From Xanthostigma xanthostigma (Eukaryota; Arthropoda; Insecta; Raphidioptera; Raphidiidae): a stretch of DNA of 64,000 nucleotides. Position numbers and translations under genes: made by a program. Location of the stretch: the NCBI GenBank assembly GCA_963575645.1, contig OY754465.1, forward strand, positions 35,165,501 through 35,229,500, read 5' to 3'. The notes beneath the pieces are model-generated. The model searched no databases. It was not told the origin of the DNA and saw nothing but the letters and a program-made list of their open reading frames with translations. Positions 1 to 11,380 of this stretch are shown here, in pieces (the stretch's first letter is position 1; each line of letters opens with the position of its first letter).

Positions 1-190
1 TGTGGAAATGAACGAGGCGGCGTGGTCTGCGCAACAGCTGGCGGCCGCCGAAGCTGAAATCGAGGCGCAAAAGCGCGAGTGGGAAGCGAACAGGCTGAAG
101 GCGATGCGGGAGGAAGAGGAGACTCGGAAACAATGGCTGAGGGAAGAAGAGGACGCAATTACATTCTCGCGAGAAGATGCCACAAATCAG
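1..190 (+). CDS. dom: domino exon shared by both isoforms (partial, 5' end outside window)
   Basis: Reading starts at base 2 (phase 0) and gives 63 residues with a strongly charged alpha-helical stretch (AEAEIEAQKREWEANR, then REEEETRKQW), followed by ITFSREDATNQ. The SREDA motif just before the W-x-PPTPP block is characteristic of domino/EP400, the ATPase of SWR1/TIP60-type complexes that exchanges H2A variants. The exon ends CAG|gttaat at 190/191; phase 0 matches the exon at 7237. The same frame stays open past the donor to 1483, so the splice decides the isoform. The Snf2 ATPase and HSA domains would lie upstream of the window. The GTG at the frame start is an internal Val codon, not an initiation site. 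Confidence 0.9.
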
Positions 191-1483
191 GTTAATAACT
201 ATTCCACAGCATCATCTAGTGTTAATAAACAGATCGGTCATCGCAAACAGACGTACAGTAAGTTACGAAGTGGCAAGAGTAAGCAAAGGCCCGCCGCGCC
301 TTCACCGGCGGTTAGACGGAAGAAACACTGGAAACAAAAATTGAAACCGGGCCGCAAGAAAAAACAACCAATTCAACAGAACAACCGAGTGGTGAAGACA
401 AAAGTGAAATCGAACTTGTTTAACAAAAGGACTAAAAAAATAAACAATCAAAACAAAGACGTAGTTAATAACGTAGTGTCTGAGAACGGGAACAATAGTA
501 GTTCTGAAAGTTCAGATATAAGTTGGGACGATCCGGACAGTTTTGCCGAGAATAATGTAAATAGTGTACATAAACCGAAGAAGGTTAATCATCACGTTAA
601 CGAAAACAGTCCTAGGACTAGATCGAGAGGCAAAGTCAAAATTGATCTTTGGACTCTCGATGTCAGTCCAATTTTGCCAGGCCTTAAGCCAATCAGTCGC
701 ACTTCTCCCATAATAAATAAGATAGTAGCTGGCGACTCTCCAGCAAATAAAAATAAAATAAACAATTCTGCCAAGCAGACTCTTAAAAACAAAGGGCTCG
801 GTAAGCGTAAGTTTTTAAGAGTCAGTTTGTGCAAAGTTGACGATATAGTAACTATTAAAGACACTAACAAAATCAATAGAAACGAGTCATCGGATTGCAA
901 CAACGTTCCGAATAAAACGGAGTCGGACGATAAATTGGATTTGGCCGATAAATGCGAAACCGATAAAAATAATGTTTCAGAAGCGTCGAAAACAGACGAA
1001 ATAGCTAACGATGATACTCCGGTGAATACGGCTATTGAATTAAATTCGTCTCTTCGCGTAAAATTGCCCGATCGCATAAAATCAAATCCGGCCATAGAAT
1101 CGACGATCCCAGTTACTGTTGTGTTAAACAATTCCGCGGAAAATGAGGAAAAGAAAAATATTGACGACGATCCGGTTAAGCCGCATAAAAAGTTAGTTAA
1201 TAAAATTTCTAAGCGGGGTTCGGTGAGTTTATTAAAGAAATCGAAATCTAAAAATAATAGCTCGAAATTTAAACGAAAATTCTCCAAGTCTCGCGACAAT
1301 AGGACTTTAGATAATTGGGTTACAAAGACGCCGAGGGCGTTAGATGGGAATACGGTTAGCAAGATAAAAAAGAATTCTATATCGAAAGTTAACAACGCAT
1401 CGGGTGAAATTTTAAAACCAGTTAAAAAATTGCCGCGGATACCAAAAATTAAAAGTAGTGAATCGAACGGCCCTATTTCATGA
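191..1483 (+). CDS. dom: domino alternative 3' coding extension (DOM-B-like C-terminal tail)
   Basis: When the 190/191 donor is not used, translation continues for 430 codons to a TGA at 1481-1483. The tail is low-complexity, rich in Asn, Lys, Ser and Asp, with basic clusters such as KPGRKKKQ and RRKKHWKQK that look like nuclear or DNA/RNA-binding patches; I see no folded domain. An open frame this long in AT-rich intron DNA, followed by AATAAA signals, argues for a real isoform end. Drosophila domino makes a short-C-terminus DOM-B and a SANT-bearing DOM-A, and the exon arrangement here is the same. Calling it the DOM-B equivalent is inference: I see little primary-sequence conservation to lean on. 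Confidence 0.75.
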   Translation, partial: VNNYSTASSSVNKQIGHRKQTYSKLRSGKSKQRPAAPSPAVRRKKHWKQKLKPGRKKKQPIQQNNRVVKTKVKSNLFNKRTKKINNQNKDVVNNVVSENGNNSSSESSDISWDDPDSFAENNVNSVHKPKKVNHHVNENSPRTRSRGKVKIDLWTLDVSPILPGLKPISRTSPIINKIVAGDSPANKNKINNSAKQTLKNKGLGKRKFLRVSLCKVDDIVTIKDTNKINRNESSDCNNVPNKTESDDKLDLADKCETDKNNVSEASKTDEIANDDTPVNTAIELNSSLRVKLPDRIKSNPAIESTIPVTVVLNNSAENEEKKNIDDDPVKPHKKLVNKISKRGSVSLLKKSKSKNNSSKFKRKFSKSRDNRTLDNWVTKTPRALDGNTVSKIKKNSISKVNNASGEILKPVKKLPRIPKIKSSESNGPIS

Positions 1484-1794
1484 GAGTAAAAGGTTTTTCG
1501 GTTTTCGTATTAATTCTGTGATTATTAAAGTTTAAGATTATACAATTTTTTATGCATTTAATGATGAAATTTCAACAGATCTTCATTTTTAAATTGAGAT
1601 CTTAATGTTATACATATTTTTTTAAGAGAAAAGTAATAAGAAAATAATACCCACAGTTATTTGTAAAATACAAAAGTCGATGGCGTTAATTTATATCGGA
1701 AACTTGCGCTGTTTAATACAAAAAGAAATATCTCTGTTATAAAACCCCAGAATACAAATTTCAATAGGGTATTTGACACTATAAAAAACAAATG

Positions 1795-1830
1795 AATAAA
1801 TTATGTGAATACGATAATTTATCAAATAAA
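1795..1830 (+). other. candidate poly(A) signals for the short domino isoform
   Basis: AATAAA hexamers at 1795-1800 and 1825-1830, about 310-350 bases after the tail stop codon. They fit a DOM-B-like mRNA that ends inside the first DOM-A intron. In DNA this AT-rich, hexamers also occur by chance. Confidence 0.35.
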
Positions 1831-4416
1831 TCAATTATCAGTTTGTATTCTCAACAACGCGAGGTTGATGTATTATTTCAATTTTAAAATGGCAATCTTT
1901 TGACATGTCAAAAAACGCTCTGCCTGCCATGATAGTTTGTAGTGTGACGTCAATGTTTGCTTCACTCAGTTGTTTGACGAAAGGATTACATTTCTTTTTT
2001 TATAGCTCTTTAGATGTTACTGTTAAAACAGCAGTTTCCTCGTTTATCTGTTTACCAACGATTCTGCATAATCGTTAATCATCGACATATTGTTTTCTTA
2101 TTGCTGTACGTTAGTAATTTTATTTATTCTTCACGAATTTTTATTTTTCTTCGCAACATCTAAAATATAAAAATGTATTGTTCGATACGAAATAGCAATT
2201 ACGGTACAACCATCAAATTTTGAAACCGGTAGATTGTGGCTTAACCTTTTAACAACATGCAAAAATTTACATATTCTTGTAAATTAGTGACCATAATTGT
2301 AAATGATATGTATAAATTAATTTTGACAAGTATTGTTAATAAAATAATGCGCCAATTTTGAAAATGAATCGATCTCGAAACAAAGAAAAGTAAGTACTTT
2401 GTGATTTATTTTGTTGAGGCATTGACATTTTATTATCGCGCTAAATGAGGGCTACCGATTTTTTAATTCGTCAGATAGCGCTAGTGGCAAGTAACGTGTC
2501 TGTCAAACGTTATAACAGTGGTTTTTGTTTTGTTATTATTCATTATTAAGCATTGAATGAATAAATACAAAACTGCGTTTTAGCTGTTCAAAGGATTGAC
2601 AGATACTTCACTTGTTAATAGCGAAAAATAAACAATACTGACATTTTAATAGATCCACCTTACTTTCTAATAGTGGTGATATCAGGAGGCAGAATTAAGA
2701 TCTTTTTATTAATTTTTTCGTTTTGTGGAAAGTGATATCGGGGCTATTTCAGACATTTTTTTCTATTGTAGCATGGCGGATTGAGATTTTGCGATGACAA
2801 ACCCAGTGCATGCGAACTAAGTTTTTTTTTTTTTTTTTTTCAGAACAAAATCGTTTTATAATCGGTTCTGGTTTGTTCTTCTAAAAATATATTTAGCTCC
2901 CAATTAATCACATAGTCTAAGCAGGGTAATATAAATTTTGGTTTTCGAATGAGCGTCGTCATGTAAGGAATTCACGATACTATTCTTTAAGACCTAAGGC
3001 GTGTTTACAGTTTTAGAAATGTACAATTTTGACTTAGCATAATATGCTTGATTCTATAGTTTCTTAAAAAATTATCACAAGATTTATTCTGCGGAGAAAA
3101 AGACATTGCGTGTGACCTCGCATTAAACAACAAGTTTTCTAGGAAAACGCATTTTCAAGCCAGTGAAATCTTCAGTAATCTGACCTTTTTCTCTATTGTC
3201 CCAAATGCGTTTACGATAATTGCCTAGCAGTTGTTGTAATTCGATCATTTTCCTGTATCCTTCCAATTATCCAACATTACTACAAATCGGGAGAAGCCTG
3301 ATTAGTAAGATTCCACGGTATAAATTTATAATAATTGTTCGTTTGAAAATTCGTTGTCAGACCCCGGACTCTTCAAATATCGCGGGCGTTATGACTTTTG
3401 TTTCCGAGCGTCTATAATTCACAACATTTCCTTTAGGATTACGTTGTTGAATGCCATTAAAGGGGCAGAGATTGGATCTGGCATATCCAGTCATTCTGGA
3501 TCCAGTATTTGACTTTTGATGGAGAACGCGCCAATTAGAGTTGAAGGCTAGATTTTAATACGGTGTCCGGCATAAAATTTTTGCGTGGGTTGAATCTGAG
3601 TGAAGTATCCGGCACAAATTTTTGCTGGAATCTAATTTGATAGAGGCATATGAAATTTTGTAAGTCTACTCAACAAAAATTACCGGTACTAAATTGGTGC
3701 AAAACAATAGAATCGGTTGTCTTGTAGAATAGTGACGAAAGTGTTATGTAAATTTTCTAAGGAAAGTGCCATAAGTTTGTTGCTCTCTGTTGTCAAATCA
3801 CATAAAGAAAAAATTGAAAGCGCTTTAACTTTATTTAACAATACTTCGATGAAACATGTACATAGACGTTAGAATCTAGGAACATTTTTTTTACTGCATT
3901 TTAAACTGTTCTTTCAATGTTATCATTAATTAATTCATGATAAATAACTTTGTAAATAGATTTAATATTTTAAACGTGTCCTGTGATTTATATTTTTTTA
4001 CACGCGAATCTCATATTTATATTCAGTTGTCATTTTATTAAGTATTCATTATTGTTATTTCGTGTAAATTAAAATATATTTCATAAACAAAATAGAAAAA
4101 AATATATATCACAGACACGCTTCTCTCCACATGATTTTTAGTCTGTACTAAAAATGACATTTCCTAAAAAAAGTAATTCGTCTGTTTGTAACTGAAATTA
4201 TTGAGGTTAGTGTCTTCGCATGGTTATTTTGTTTTTATCAAGATGGTTAGTTAATTCATGTACTTAAACAAAATCAAAACAAAAAAAAAATAGTTCTGTT
4301 CAAATCGACTTTTAATAGAATTTTTAGTTCTTTCTTGAGCAAAATAATATCAGGATAAATATTCAATGAAAAACGGACTCGGTCAACACACGTAACAAAT
4401 ACAATTGGATTTTATG
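1831..4416. other. long intron, no gene seen
   Basis: AT-rich intronic DNA between the short-isoform 3' end and the next exon. Only short open frames and a T-run near 2822 were seen. No domain, RNA gene or clear transposon end was recognised. Confidence 0.6.
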
Positions 4417-4662
4417 TGTTCTGAACTGGTACTAAACTCTGAAAGCGTTTGTCGCAATACAGAATTCTTCAGATACAACTGCTCAGACTCTAGAATGTTT
4501 GAACTCGGTTTTAGCTATTCTAGGCTTCTAGAGTTCTAGGAACTAAGAACTTCTAGACCCAAATGCAAATGTTCCAGAGTTTGAGAATTTGACCAATGAA
4601 CACGCAGGTGTGTTGGAAGAGCTCTATATTGCCGACAAACGCTTTAGGAGCTCAGAACTTAC
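4417..4662. mobile_element. MITE-like inverted repeat in domino intron
   Basis: The ends form an imperfect inverted repeat: GTTCTGAAC...AAAGCGTTTGTCG on the left and its complement around 4630-4660 on the right. The internal part repeats TTCTAGA-type words. No target-site duplication was settled. Confidence 0.4.
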
Positions 4663-5331
4663 TAACAATATTTTCATAGTATCCAAATACTTATAATTTT
4701 TTTTATCACCTGATATTCTCGTTATCATCGAACCAACCCAAATTTTGTTTTATTTGAAGATAGATGTTTTTTGAGATTCGTTTTGAGTATTATTGTCTGT
4801 CAAAACGAAGCTATAAAAAACACCTGCATCGATAATTCAGTTCCGAACTGGTGACTTTGTTTTCGTTCGCCTCGCAAATGACAGCTAAGGTTATTAAGCT
4901 GCAAAATTTTAAATTGTCAGTACAAATTTTTTTTTTTTTTTTTCGAAAAAAAAATGTTATTTTCTGTGCAGCTAAACAATTTATCCATTTTATAATTGTG
5001 GACTATGAGTTTTGTGACATGTTGTCACGGTGTAATATAATAATTATCGACAAAAAACAACCAAAATAAAGTGATGAGTCCTTGCTACGCAAATCATGTT
5101 GTTTATTTTGTTTACGGTCGCTGGTAAAGGCACTACGTACAACACTTGGATGATACGAAACCGGTATGCTTGATAATCGGACGGTTAATTTTAATATTGA
5201 AGCTTTTTTGTATTTTTTTTTTTTGCTGATTTAATTTTTTCGGGTATGTTGATTAGCAATTCTTTCTTTTTATAGCTCGCTTACAAACGCTTTTGCCCAA
5301 AGACTTAATTATTATTAACTTATTTTGAGAA

Positions 5332-5402
5332 TAGCCAAGCTCATAGGGATGGCGTCCTGTGACTCGGCTATTTTAAACATGCAGATCCCAGGTTCAAATC
5401 TG
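5332..5402 (+). repeat. tRNA-derived sequence, possible SINE head
   Basis: A box-A-like TAGCCAAGCTCATAGG at 5332 and a box-B-like GGTTCAAATC at 5391-5400 have tRNA-like spacing. No cloverleaf with paired stems could be drawn, so this is a degenerate pol III promoter, probably a SINE remnant. Confidence 0.35.
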
Positions 5403-5551
5403 AAAACTAAAATTGGGAGCTGATTTTGCTGTTCTATTATTAAATATAACGTGGTACTAGGCCTAGATAACTTGGCCGTTAGTAACCTTAGAGAAAATCA
5501 CATTGAGAAAGCATTTATGCTGAGTTTCTAGTACGACTTTGTGATAAATGT

Positions 5552-5617
5552 AGATTTAAAAACGTCGTTTGTTTTCAACTTAATCTAGTTGAAAACAAAC
5601 GACGTTCTTAAATCTAG
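5552..5617. repeat. 30-bp-arm hairpin
   Basis: TAGATTTAAAAACGTCGTTT... on the left is matched by its near-perfect reverse complement on the right, with a loop of only a few bases. It may be the fused ends of a small foldback element inside the domino intron. Confidence 0.6.
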
Positions 5618-7236
5618 ATTTTATGCCAAAAGTTGTGCCAGAAAGCCATCATAATAATGTTTTCCATTTCATCACCAGACTGGGCAAATTCAGTATGTGG
5701 CGTTCATTTTTTTTTTTTTTTTGGTTCTCCCGAGTAAGACACCTTTTTTAAAAAAATATGAATTGCCTTATAAGTTGAAATGTAGAGCTTTTTTCGTTTA
5801 ATTTAGTGCATTCGTAACTTGGTGTAAACCAGTTGAACGTGTGAGCTTCGTTTTGTACGTACTGTATTCGGCGGCCGTAAGTGGGCAACGGGTTCGGAGA
5901 TGGGTTTTGGTGCCACCCTTGCTCTCTGCGCTGCGGTGTGACGAGGCACCGGTGGCGCCAAAACACTGCCCCGCCTCAGAGCAGCCAGCGAGCAAGGATT
6001 TGGCCACTTTAAAAACTGAATTTTGTTAAGGTGATTGTTATTTGAGCGCTTTTATTCTTTTTTGTAACAATGAAAACGATGTGCATCAATAACCTGTCAA
6101 AAAATTTTGACCTTTGACAAAATTCAGTTTTAATTTAGTTCCTCGGTGATCAATTATCATATCAGGTCCAACTGCCAGAAATCTTTGATTAAGATTGGTT
6201 TATTACTTCGATCAAATTTGCGTTGGTATAATAGTAATCTTCACTTTTTTGGTCACGTCCCTATTGAATTAGCAACCAGAGACTCAGTTCCTATCACAGT
6301 GACCTACAATTGGTAGGCCACAGACCAGGGAATTTTTTTTTTGTAGACGGCCATTTTTTTATTTAATTTCAAATTTATAAAATTAACAATATTTAACTTC
6401 GATCATTGTTCAATTGTCTTATTTTATTCATTATTTTCGAGGGTCAGTTGTAAGCCTTCCAAAGGCTTGAGCATATAGCGATGCCAGTATTAATATATCA
6501 TTCCCATGGCTCCTTTTATTGCAAACCCCCAGTTCTCAGATTACTAACCTGAGACCTGGTAAAAGTATCAATTGGATTTTGAATTCATTATAGTAGAACA
6601 ATAAATTGAAAATATGAATGCCCATATAACAGATGTGAAAAATTTTAATAATTTATTTACCAGTTTTTGAATCTCGTTGAATTATTGCATTTTGTGTACA
6701 ACAAAAGAACTGAACGCTAATTGTCGAGCGTCAATAATATGCAAAAAGAACTAGAACACTACGGATCTGGCACTGCTATGCAAAAATAACTCCCGACTAT
6801 TGTATGATAATTGGTCAGTAACCTCGGGTCCTTCCTTACATAACACTTCTATTTCAGATTTTTTTTTTTTTTTCAGTGGCTAAGTATACATGTTTTTTCA
6901 TAATATTTTAGTTAAAAATAGACATAACGCCCATCTAAGTAAATTAAAAAATTGTATTCTTTAATTGAAAAAATAAGAGCGCGAGGTAGGTGAGAACACA
7001 TCATTGCTATTGTCGATATCGACTTTTTGTTTGTGTAAACATAGCCAGTATGTAAAAACACTTTCAAAATTATTTTGTATCAGTCAAATTTAGTAAATGG
7101 CTCTTTATATGTTTGAATACCGATTTACAAATGTGCCATGTTAAAGCGTAAATTGACGCTCAGTTTATGCTAGACTCGTTTGTTAGATAAGTAAAATTTA
7201 GAACGACATTTATGCAAATTCTGTCTTGTTTTGTAG
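5618..7236. other. domino intron, mostly featureless, with one GC-rich island
   Basis: AT-rich intron without recognised coding sequence. A sharply GC-rich stretch of about 190 bases at 5825-6010 stands out. It contains nested inverted repeats (see findings). Confidence 0.5.
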
Positions 7237-7266
7237 GTGTGGATGTCCGGAAACGAACAAATGCCG
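7237..7266 (+). CDS. dom: domino 30-nt microexon
   Basis: TTTTGTAG|GTGTGGATG...CCG|gtgagt encodes exactly ten residues, VWMSGNEQMP, in phase 0 at both ends. EP400 and Drosophila domino carry a similar short linker between SREDA and the W-x-PPTPP block, so joining 190 to 7237 and 7266 to 7343 restores the family order. It is too short to be found by ORF length. Confidence 0.85.
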
Positions 7267-7342
7267 GTGAGTGTTGTTTTTTTGTTTGCGATTTCCAGTA
7301 AGTCGGCAGTTTTGAAAAAAAAATATTTTTATGTTCAAATAG

Positions 7343-7620
7343 ATGTGGTGTCCTCCGACGCCTCCTCAAAACGACAATGACGTGTACATAGATCACGCTT
7401 TGACATTCCTTTACGAACCGAGCGTAATGCTAGAGTCGCAATTACCTCCCGTTTACATTAAAAAAGAGCCGAAACGCACCCGTCACGAAGCCGGCTTAGC
7501 CGACGGACGAAGACCGGTTAAAATTCATCGAAAAGACGAATCTGTCTACGCTCCCAGGTCTCTGTTCGATCGACCGTCACCGGCTTTAATGAAAATGAGA
7601 CGAGACATGATACTTCAAAG
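7343..7620 (+). CDS. dom: domino exon with the PPTPP block
   Basis: Preceded by CAAATAG and followed by gtaaag. It encodes MWCPPTPPQNDNDVYIDHA, then LPPVYIKKEPKRTR and PRSLFDRPSPALMKMRRDM. These are hallmark conserved blocks of EP400/domino between the ATPase and the SANT domain. The exon ends in phase 2 (AG|), completed by the G at 9346 to Arg. It belongs to the SANT-bearing isoform only. Confidence 0.92.
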
Positions 7621-7915
7621 GTAAAGTTTTACAAATACGAATATATTGGTCTGAGAAAAATTGGTCGACAATTTTATTTATTAAAAACCAGTGCTTGAAA
7701 TGGGAATATTTACCAACTGAAATGCTACCAACAAAATTAGCGTTCGTGCAGTGCTTTTGAAATTCCATTAATTTCTTTCATTCATAATAGTAAATACTGG
7801 GTATTCATAGAGTTTACAAACAAAAAACAACAAAAAAAAAAAAACGGTTGATCTGTGAACCAAGTCTAAAATTCCGCTGTGTTAGGTACGTTATAGTAAA
7901 TCGATAGACTTATAA

Positions 7916-8483
7916 TCCAGCAGCCACCGCCTGTTTTTTTCAGTGATTAATAACAGGCTGAATCTTCGTAAGTTCGTTCGGTTTGACGAGACGCCCAAGT
8001 TTTTCCTCTGTGCACATTCTTAAAGAGGTAGATAATGCAGTGCACATGTCGATATAGTATGGTGTCGAAATTGTCAGACTAACAGTAAATTTTTTATTTA
8101 AATTTTAATATAATAAACTCAATTATACTAATATTAACTAAGCTGCATACAGAAAATCAGTTAGTTATTAATAATTTGTATGACCTCGTTATTTCTACAT
8201 ATTCAGCGTGGAGGACGCTCCAACTCAAACCATCGATTTTGTAGGACAATTGTTTTTCCGAGTTTATTATCATATTATATTAAAATTTAAATAAAAAATG
8301 TACTGTTAGTCTGACAATTTCGACACCCTACTATATCGACATGTGCACTACATGCGCACTACATTACCTACCTCTTGAAGAATGTGCACAGAGGAAGAAC
8401 TTGGGCGTCTCGTCAAACCGAACGAACTTACGAAGATTCAGCCTGTTATTAATCACTGAAAAAAATAGGCGGTGGCTGCTGGA
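7916..8483. mobile_element. foldback MITE with about 200-bp arms in domino intron
   Basis: Left end TCCAGCAGCCACCGCC, right end its exact complement. The arms at 7916-8110 and 8275-8483 are nearly identical in inverse orientation, including CAGTGATTAATAACAGGCTG and the TGTCAGACTAACAGTA words. The centre of about 160 bases is unique. It lies between the exons ending at 7620 and starting at 9346. No clear TSD. Confidence 0.8.
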
Positions 8484-9345
8484 CTATTATGTTTATGATA
8501 TATTAAAAAATGTTATAAAAAATACATGTAGATTAAGAGTTACTTGACAAAAACGTGAAAAAATTGTAATTTTTAATTTTATAGTAGTGAATGGGAGTTC
8601 TGGCTCTACCCTCACCCTCATCAGAAGTCCTTTCAACTTCCGGTGAGGGTGAGCCAGAACTTTCATAAACACGCTACTTTTTATTATTCTTCGAATAACT
8701 TTGAAACTGCTTGACCGATTGACTCCAAAATGTAATCAGATCTAAGTCTCAATAAATCCTTTTGAATGTCACAAACCCGATCTCAATCGATTGATTCGTT
8801 TTGGAGATATTGTACGACAAAAATTTGTTTACATACACGCGCCGCGCATACAGACGTCCATCCAAAAATAGTGAGAATACCTTCCTAGAACCCCAAAACG
8901 TCGAGTTCTGACAAAAACTACTCGATATCCGAAAATCTGATATTTTCACAAAACAGAACGACGTTTCGATGTGTTCTAACGAAACAGAACGGCGTTTCAA
9001 TGTGTTCTAACGAAATGGCGGTTCGTTGCGTTTTAATTCATTCTGAGCACTTAAAAACAGGCCAAAATGCAAAAATCCCGCTAATAAAATAATGTACTTA
9101 AATGTAATATGTGCACTTACAATTAGTTTTTTGACAAAAACAATTAACCTTGTAATACCTCCCTTAAAATAAAACCAAACTAACGGGCAGACAAAAATAT
9201 GGTCTAGGTTTCCTATAAACTGTAGACACATCAGTCAATCTTTTATTTTATTTATTTGTTTTGACAATAGTTTCGACAAACTATAAGAAATCTAATCTAA
9301 TGAATACTCTATGAAATTAAATTAAAGATGCCGAGGAATAGTTAG

Positions 9346-9591
9346 GCCTCCCATACATATACCTGGAATGAAGTTACCATCGACTTCAAAATCGCAACAA
9401 GAACAGGAAGGTGTTTTAGAATGGATGATCCATGAAGACATGGCTCTTCTTCAAGCGGTACAAATCTATCAAGGACTGCAGCTCAATCTGGTCGTTATAT
9501 CACCAGGACATACACCTAATTGGGATTTCGTTGCTGACTTTGTTAATAACACGTCCAGGATTTATAGGTCGCCGAAACAATGCAAAAATCG
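9346..9591 (+). CDS. dom: domino SANT-domain exon
   Basis: Acceptor GTTAG|G at 9345/9346 and donor CG|gtaagt at 9591/9592. The frame gives PPIHIPGMKLPSTSK, then the SANT domain: WMIHEDMALLQAVQ, NLVVISPGHTPNWDFVADFV and YRSPKQCKNR. The SANT/Myb-like module in DOM-A/EP400 contacts TIP60-complex partners and nucleosomes. The acceptor is inferred from phase and from continued family-like sequence upstream of the ATG at 9368, which is internal and not a start. The exon ends in phase 2. Confidence 0.92.
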
Positions 9592-9664
9592 GTAAGTAGT
9601 CGGTCATTTCTGTCGCGACCATTAAACCTTTGTTATGGAATAAGGAATTGCCATACTAGCCCAA

Positions 9665-10235
9665 GAGCTCTTGTACCAGTTTTCACGAAGTGTTTGATGC
9701 ACGTAGAAGCTTTGACCAATGGTACAGATAGGATAGATGAACAAGAAAAAATATGTTTGCCTGACTTACCGTGATACTACAGGTACTGCGCATACAAGTA
9801 ATGTGCCCAAAAATTTATGTCAAAAAAAGTGTCTGATTGAAAGAAATCATCTAAATATGCTTTGAATAATTGGAACATATTATATGTAGGTAACCATGTC
9901 AATGAATAGCAATGATTGGATTATTGTTTTTGTATTAAATCGCGTGCGGTGTGCGGGTAATGGCTAGTATTACCTGAATACGATATTTGCTATTCATTGG
10001 CATGGTTACCTACATAATATGTTCCAATTATTCAAAGCACGTTTAGATGATTTCTTTCAATCGGACACTTTTTTTGACATAAATTTTTGGGCGCATTACT
10101 TGTATGCGCAGTACCTGTAGTATCACGGTAAGTCAGGCAAACATATTTTTTCTTGTTCATCTATCCTATGTGTACCATTGGTCAAAATTTCTACGTGCAT
10201 CAAACACTTCGTGAAAAGTGGTACGTGAGCTTCCA
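9665..10235. mobile_element. foldback element with about 250-bp arms, 74 bp after the SANT exon
   Basis: The arms at about 9665-9925 and 9985-10235 are inverted copies, including TTTCACGAAGTGTTTGATGC and GAACAAGAAAAAATATGTTT. The inner part, GGTAACCATG...GAATAGCAA, is shared with elements near 22.7 and 36.1-36.6 kb, so this belongs to the same repeat family. Both arms encode a matching peptide (KCLMHVE, then DEQEKICLPDLP), best explained by the inverted duplication rather than by a gene. Confidence 0.75.
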
Positions 10236-10466
10236 ATGTGGCCAACAAGGACGAAAGAAGGATAGACATAAATTTTTTTTGAATGTATTTGTTGGTTTTT
10301 CTTTTTTGAAGATATCTGTAAAACTGTAAAAATGATAGGCGTGTACGCGCAGAAACTATTTTCAGAATTGCGCGTGCGCCTCCCAACTTTTTGATAGAAA
10401 TCTTCAAAAAGAAAAGAAAGTCAAATATTAAATCAATTGGTTTATAATTCCTTATTTTTTAATTAG

Positions 10467-11200
10467 GTATGAATTTATAATTGTTCCTCGGGAAGAGGGC
10501 AAGCTATTATATGACACTACACCAAAAAAACAAAAGAAATCGAAGAATGTTTACAAGACACCTCAGCAAACAAAAGGCAATCGATCGATGAGAACGTCAC
10601 AACTGTATGCCCAAGACAACAACCAGGGCTTTGTTCAACTTATGACACAGAGGTTTGACGTAATTAGAGGCATATCGAACAAAAAATCCCCGACGACTAA
10701 ACCTCTGCTCATTAATTCAATGGGAAAAAACCCGAAACATGCAGCGATTTTAGCACAATCAGGCGTAAGCTATGATACACCTCCAAATCCTGTAGATGTT
10801 GCGATGAGAAGAGCCGAACGTATAGCCAAAGAACGGTTAAAGAATAGTGCCGCTGCAGTAGCCAATGCCGTGCCGTTGGCCGGTCAACAGGCCACCAAGA
10901 GTGCTACGGTCGTACAACAGCAGGTGGTGGCGGCCACGTCGCAGAGTATGTCCAGTCAAAGTCCTGCAGGATCGAGTCAGTCTTCCCAATCACCGGGTCC
11001 GCAAGTATCAGCGGCAGCATCACCCCCGACCAGCATTCAGTCTCCGGCTTCTGTGGCGTCGGCACTGAGGGCGCAGAGAATCACGTCGGCTTTGACGCAG
11101 GGTTCGAATGTTGTATCTGTTGCTGGATTAACGGCAACACATCTGCAAACTCCGAGACTTATCGTGGCTGGTCAAGCTGTCTCGGGCGTCACTGCCAAAG
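10467..11200 (+). CDS. dom: domino post-SANT exon
   Basis: Acceptor AATTAG|G, donor AAAG|gtaatt. Arg is completed across the splice, then YEFIIVPREEGK finishes the SANT region. RTSQLYAQDNNQGF, KKSPTTKPLLINS, GKNPKHAAILAQSG and RAERIAKERLKN match the conserved post-SANT block of EP400/DOM-A. After about residue 130 of the exon the sequence becomes Ala/Ser/Gln/Val-rich, the start of the disordered tail. The ATG at 10588 is internal. The exon ends in phase 1 (G|GA, Gly). Confidence 0.92.
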
Positions 11201-11380
11201 GTAATTTTATAGTTTGTTAGAAAAATGAGTTCACTGTCGGTTGTTAATCTTTTTTCCAAACTACTGCCATACATGTCTCAAGTATGTGTGTAATTCATGA
11301 CTAAAACTCATTATTTATTTGTATTGTAAGTTACGAGCGCTTTTCTTGTTAAAACAGTTTCTCTTTATAATGTTTTTCAG

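Noticed and set aside
592-1395. 267-codon reverse-strand open frame
   Set aside because: It lies antisense to the domino alternative tail. Leu/Phe/Ser-rich composition is what the complement of Lys/Asn codons gives.
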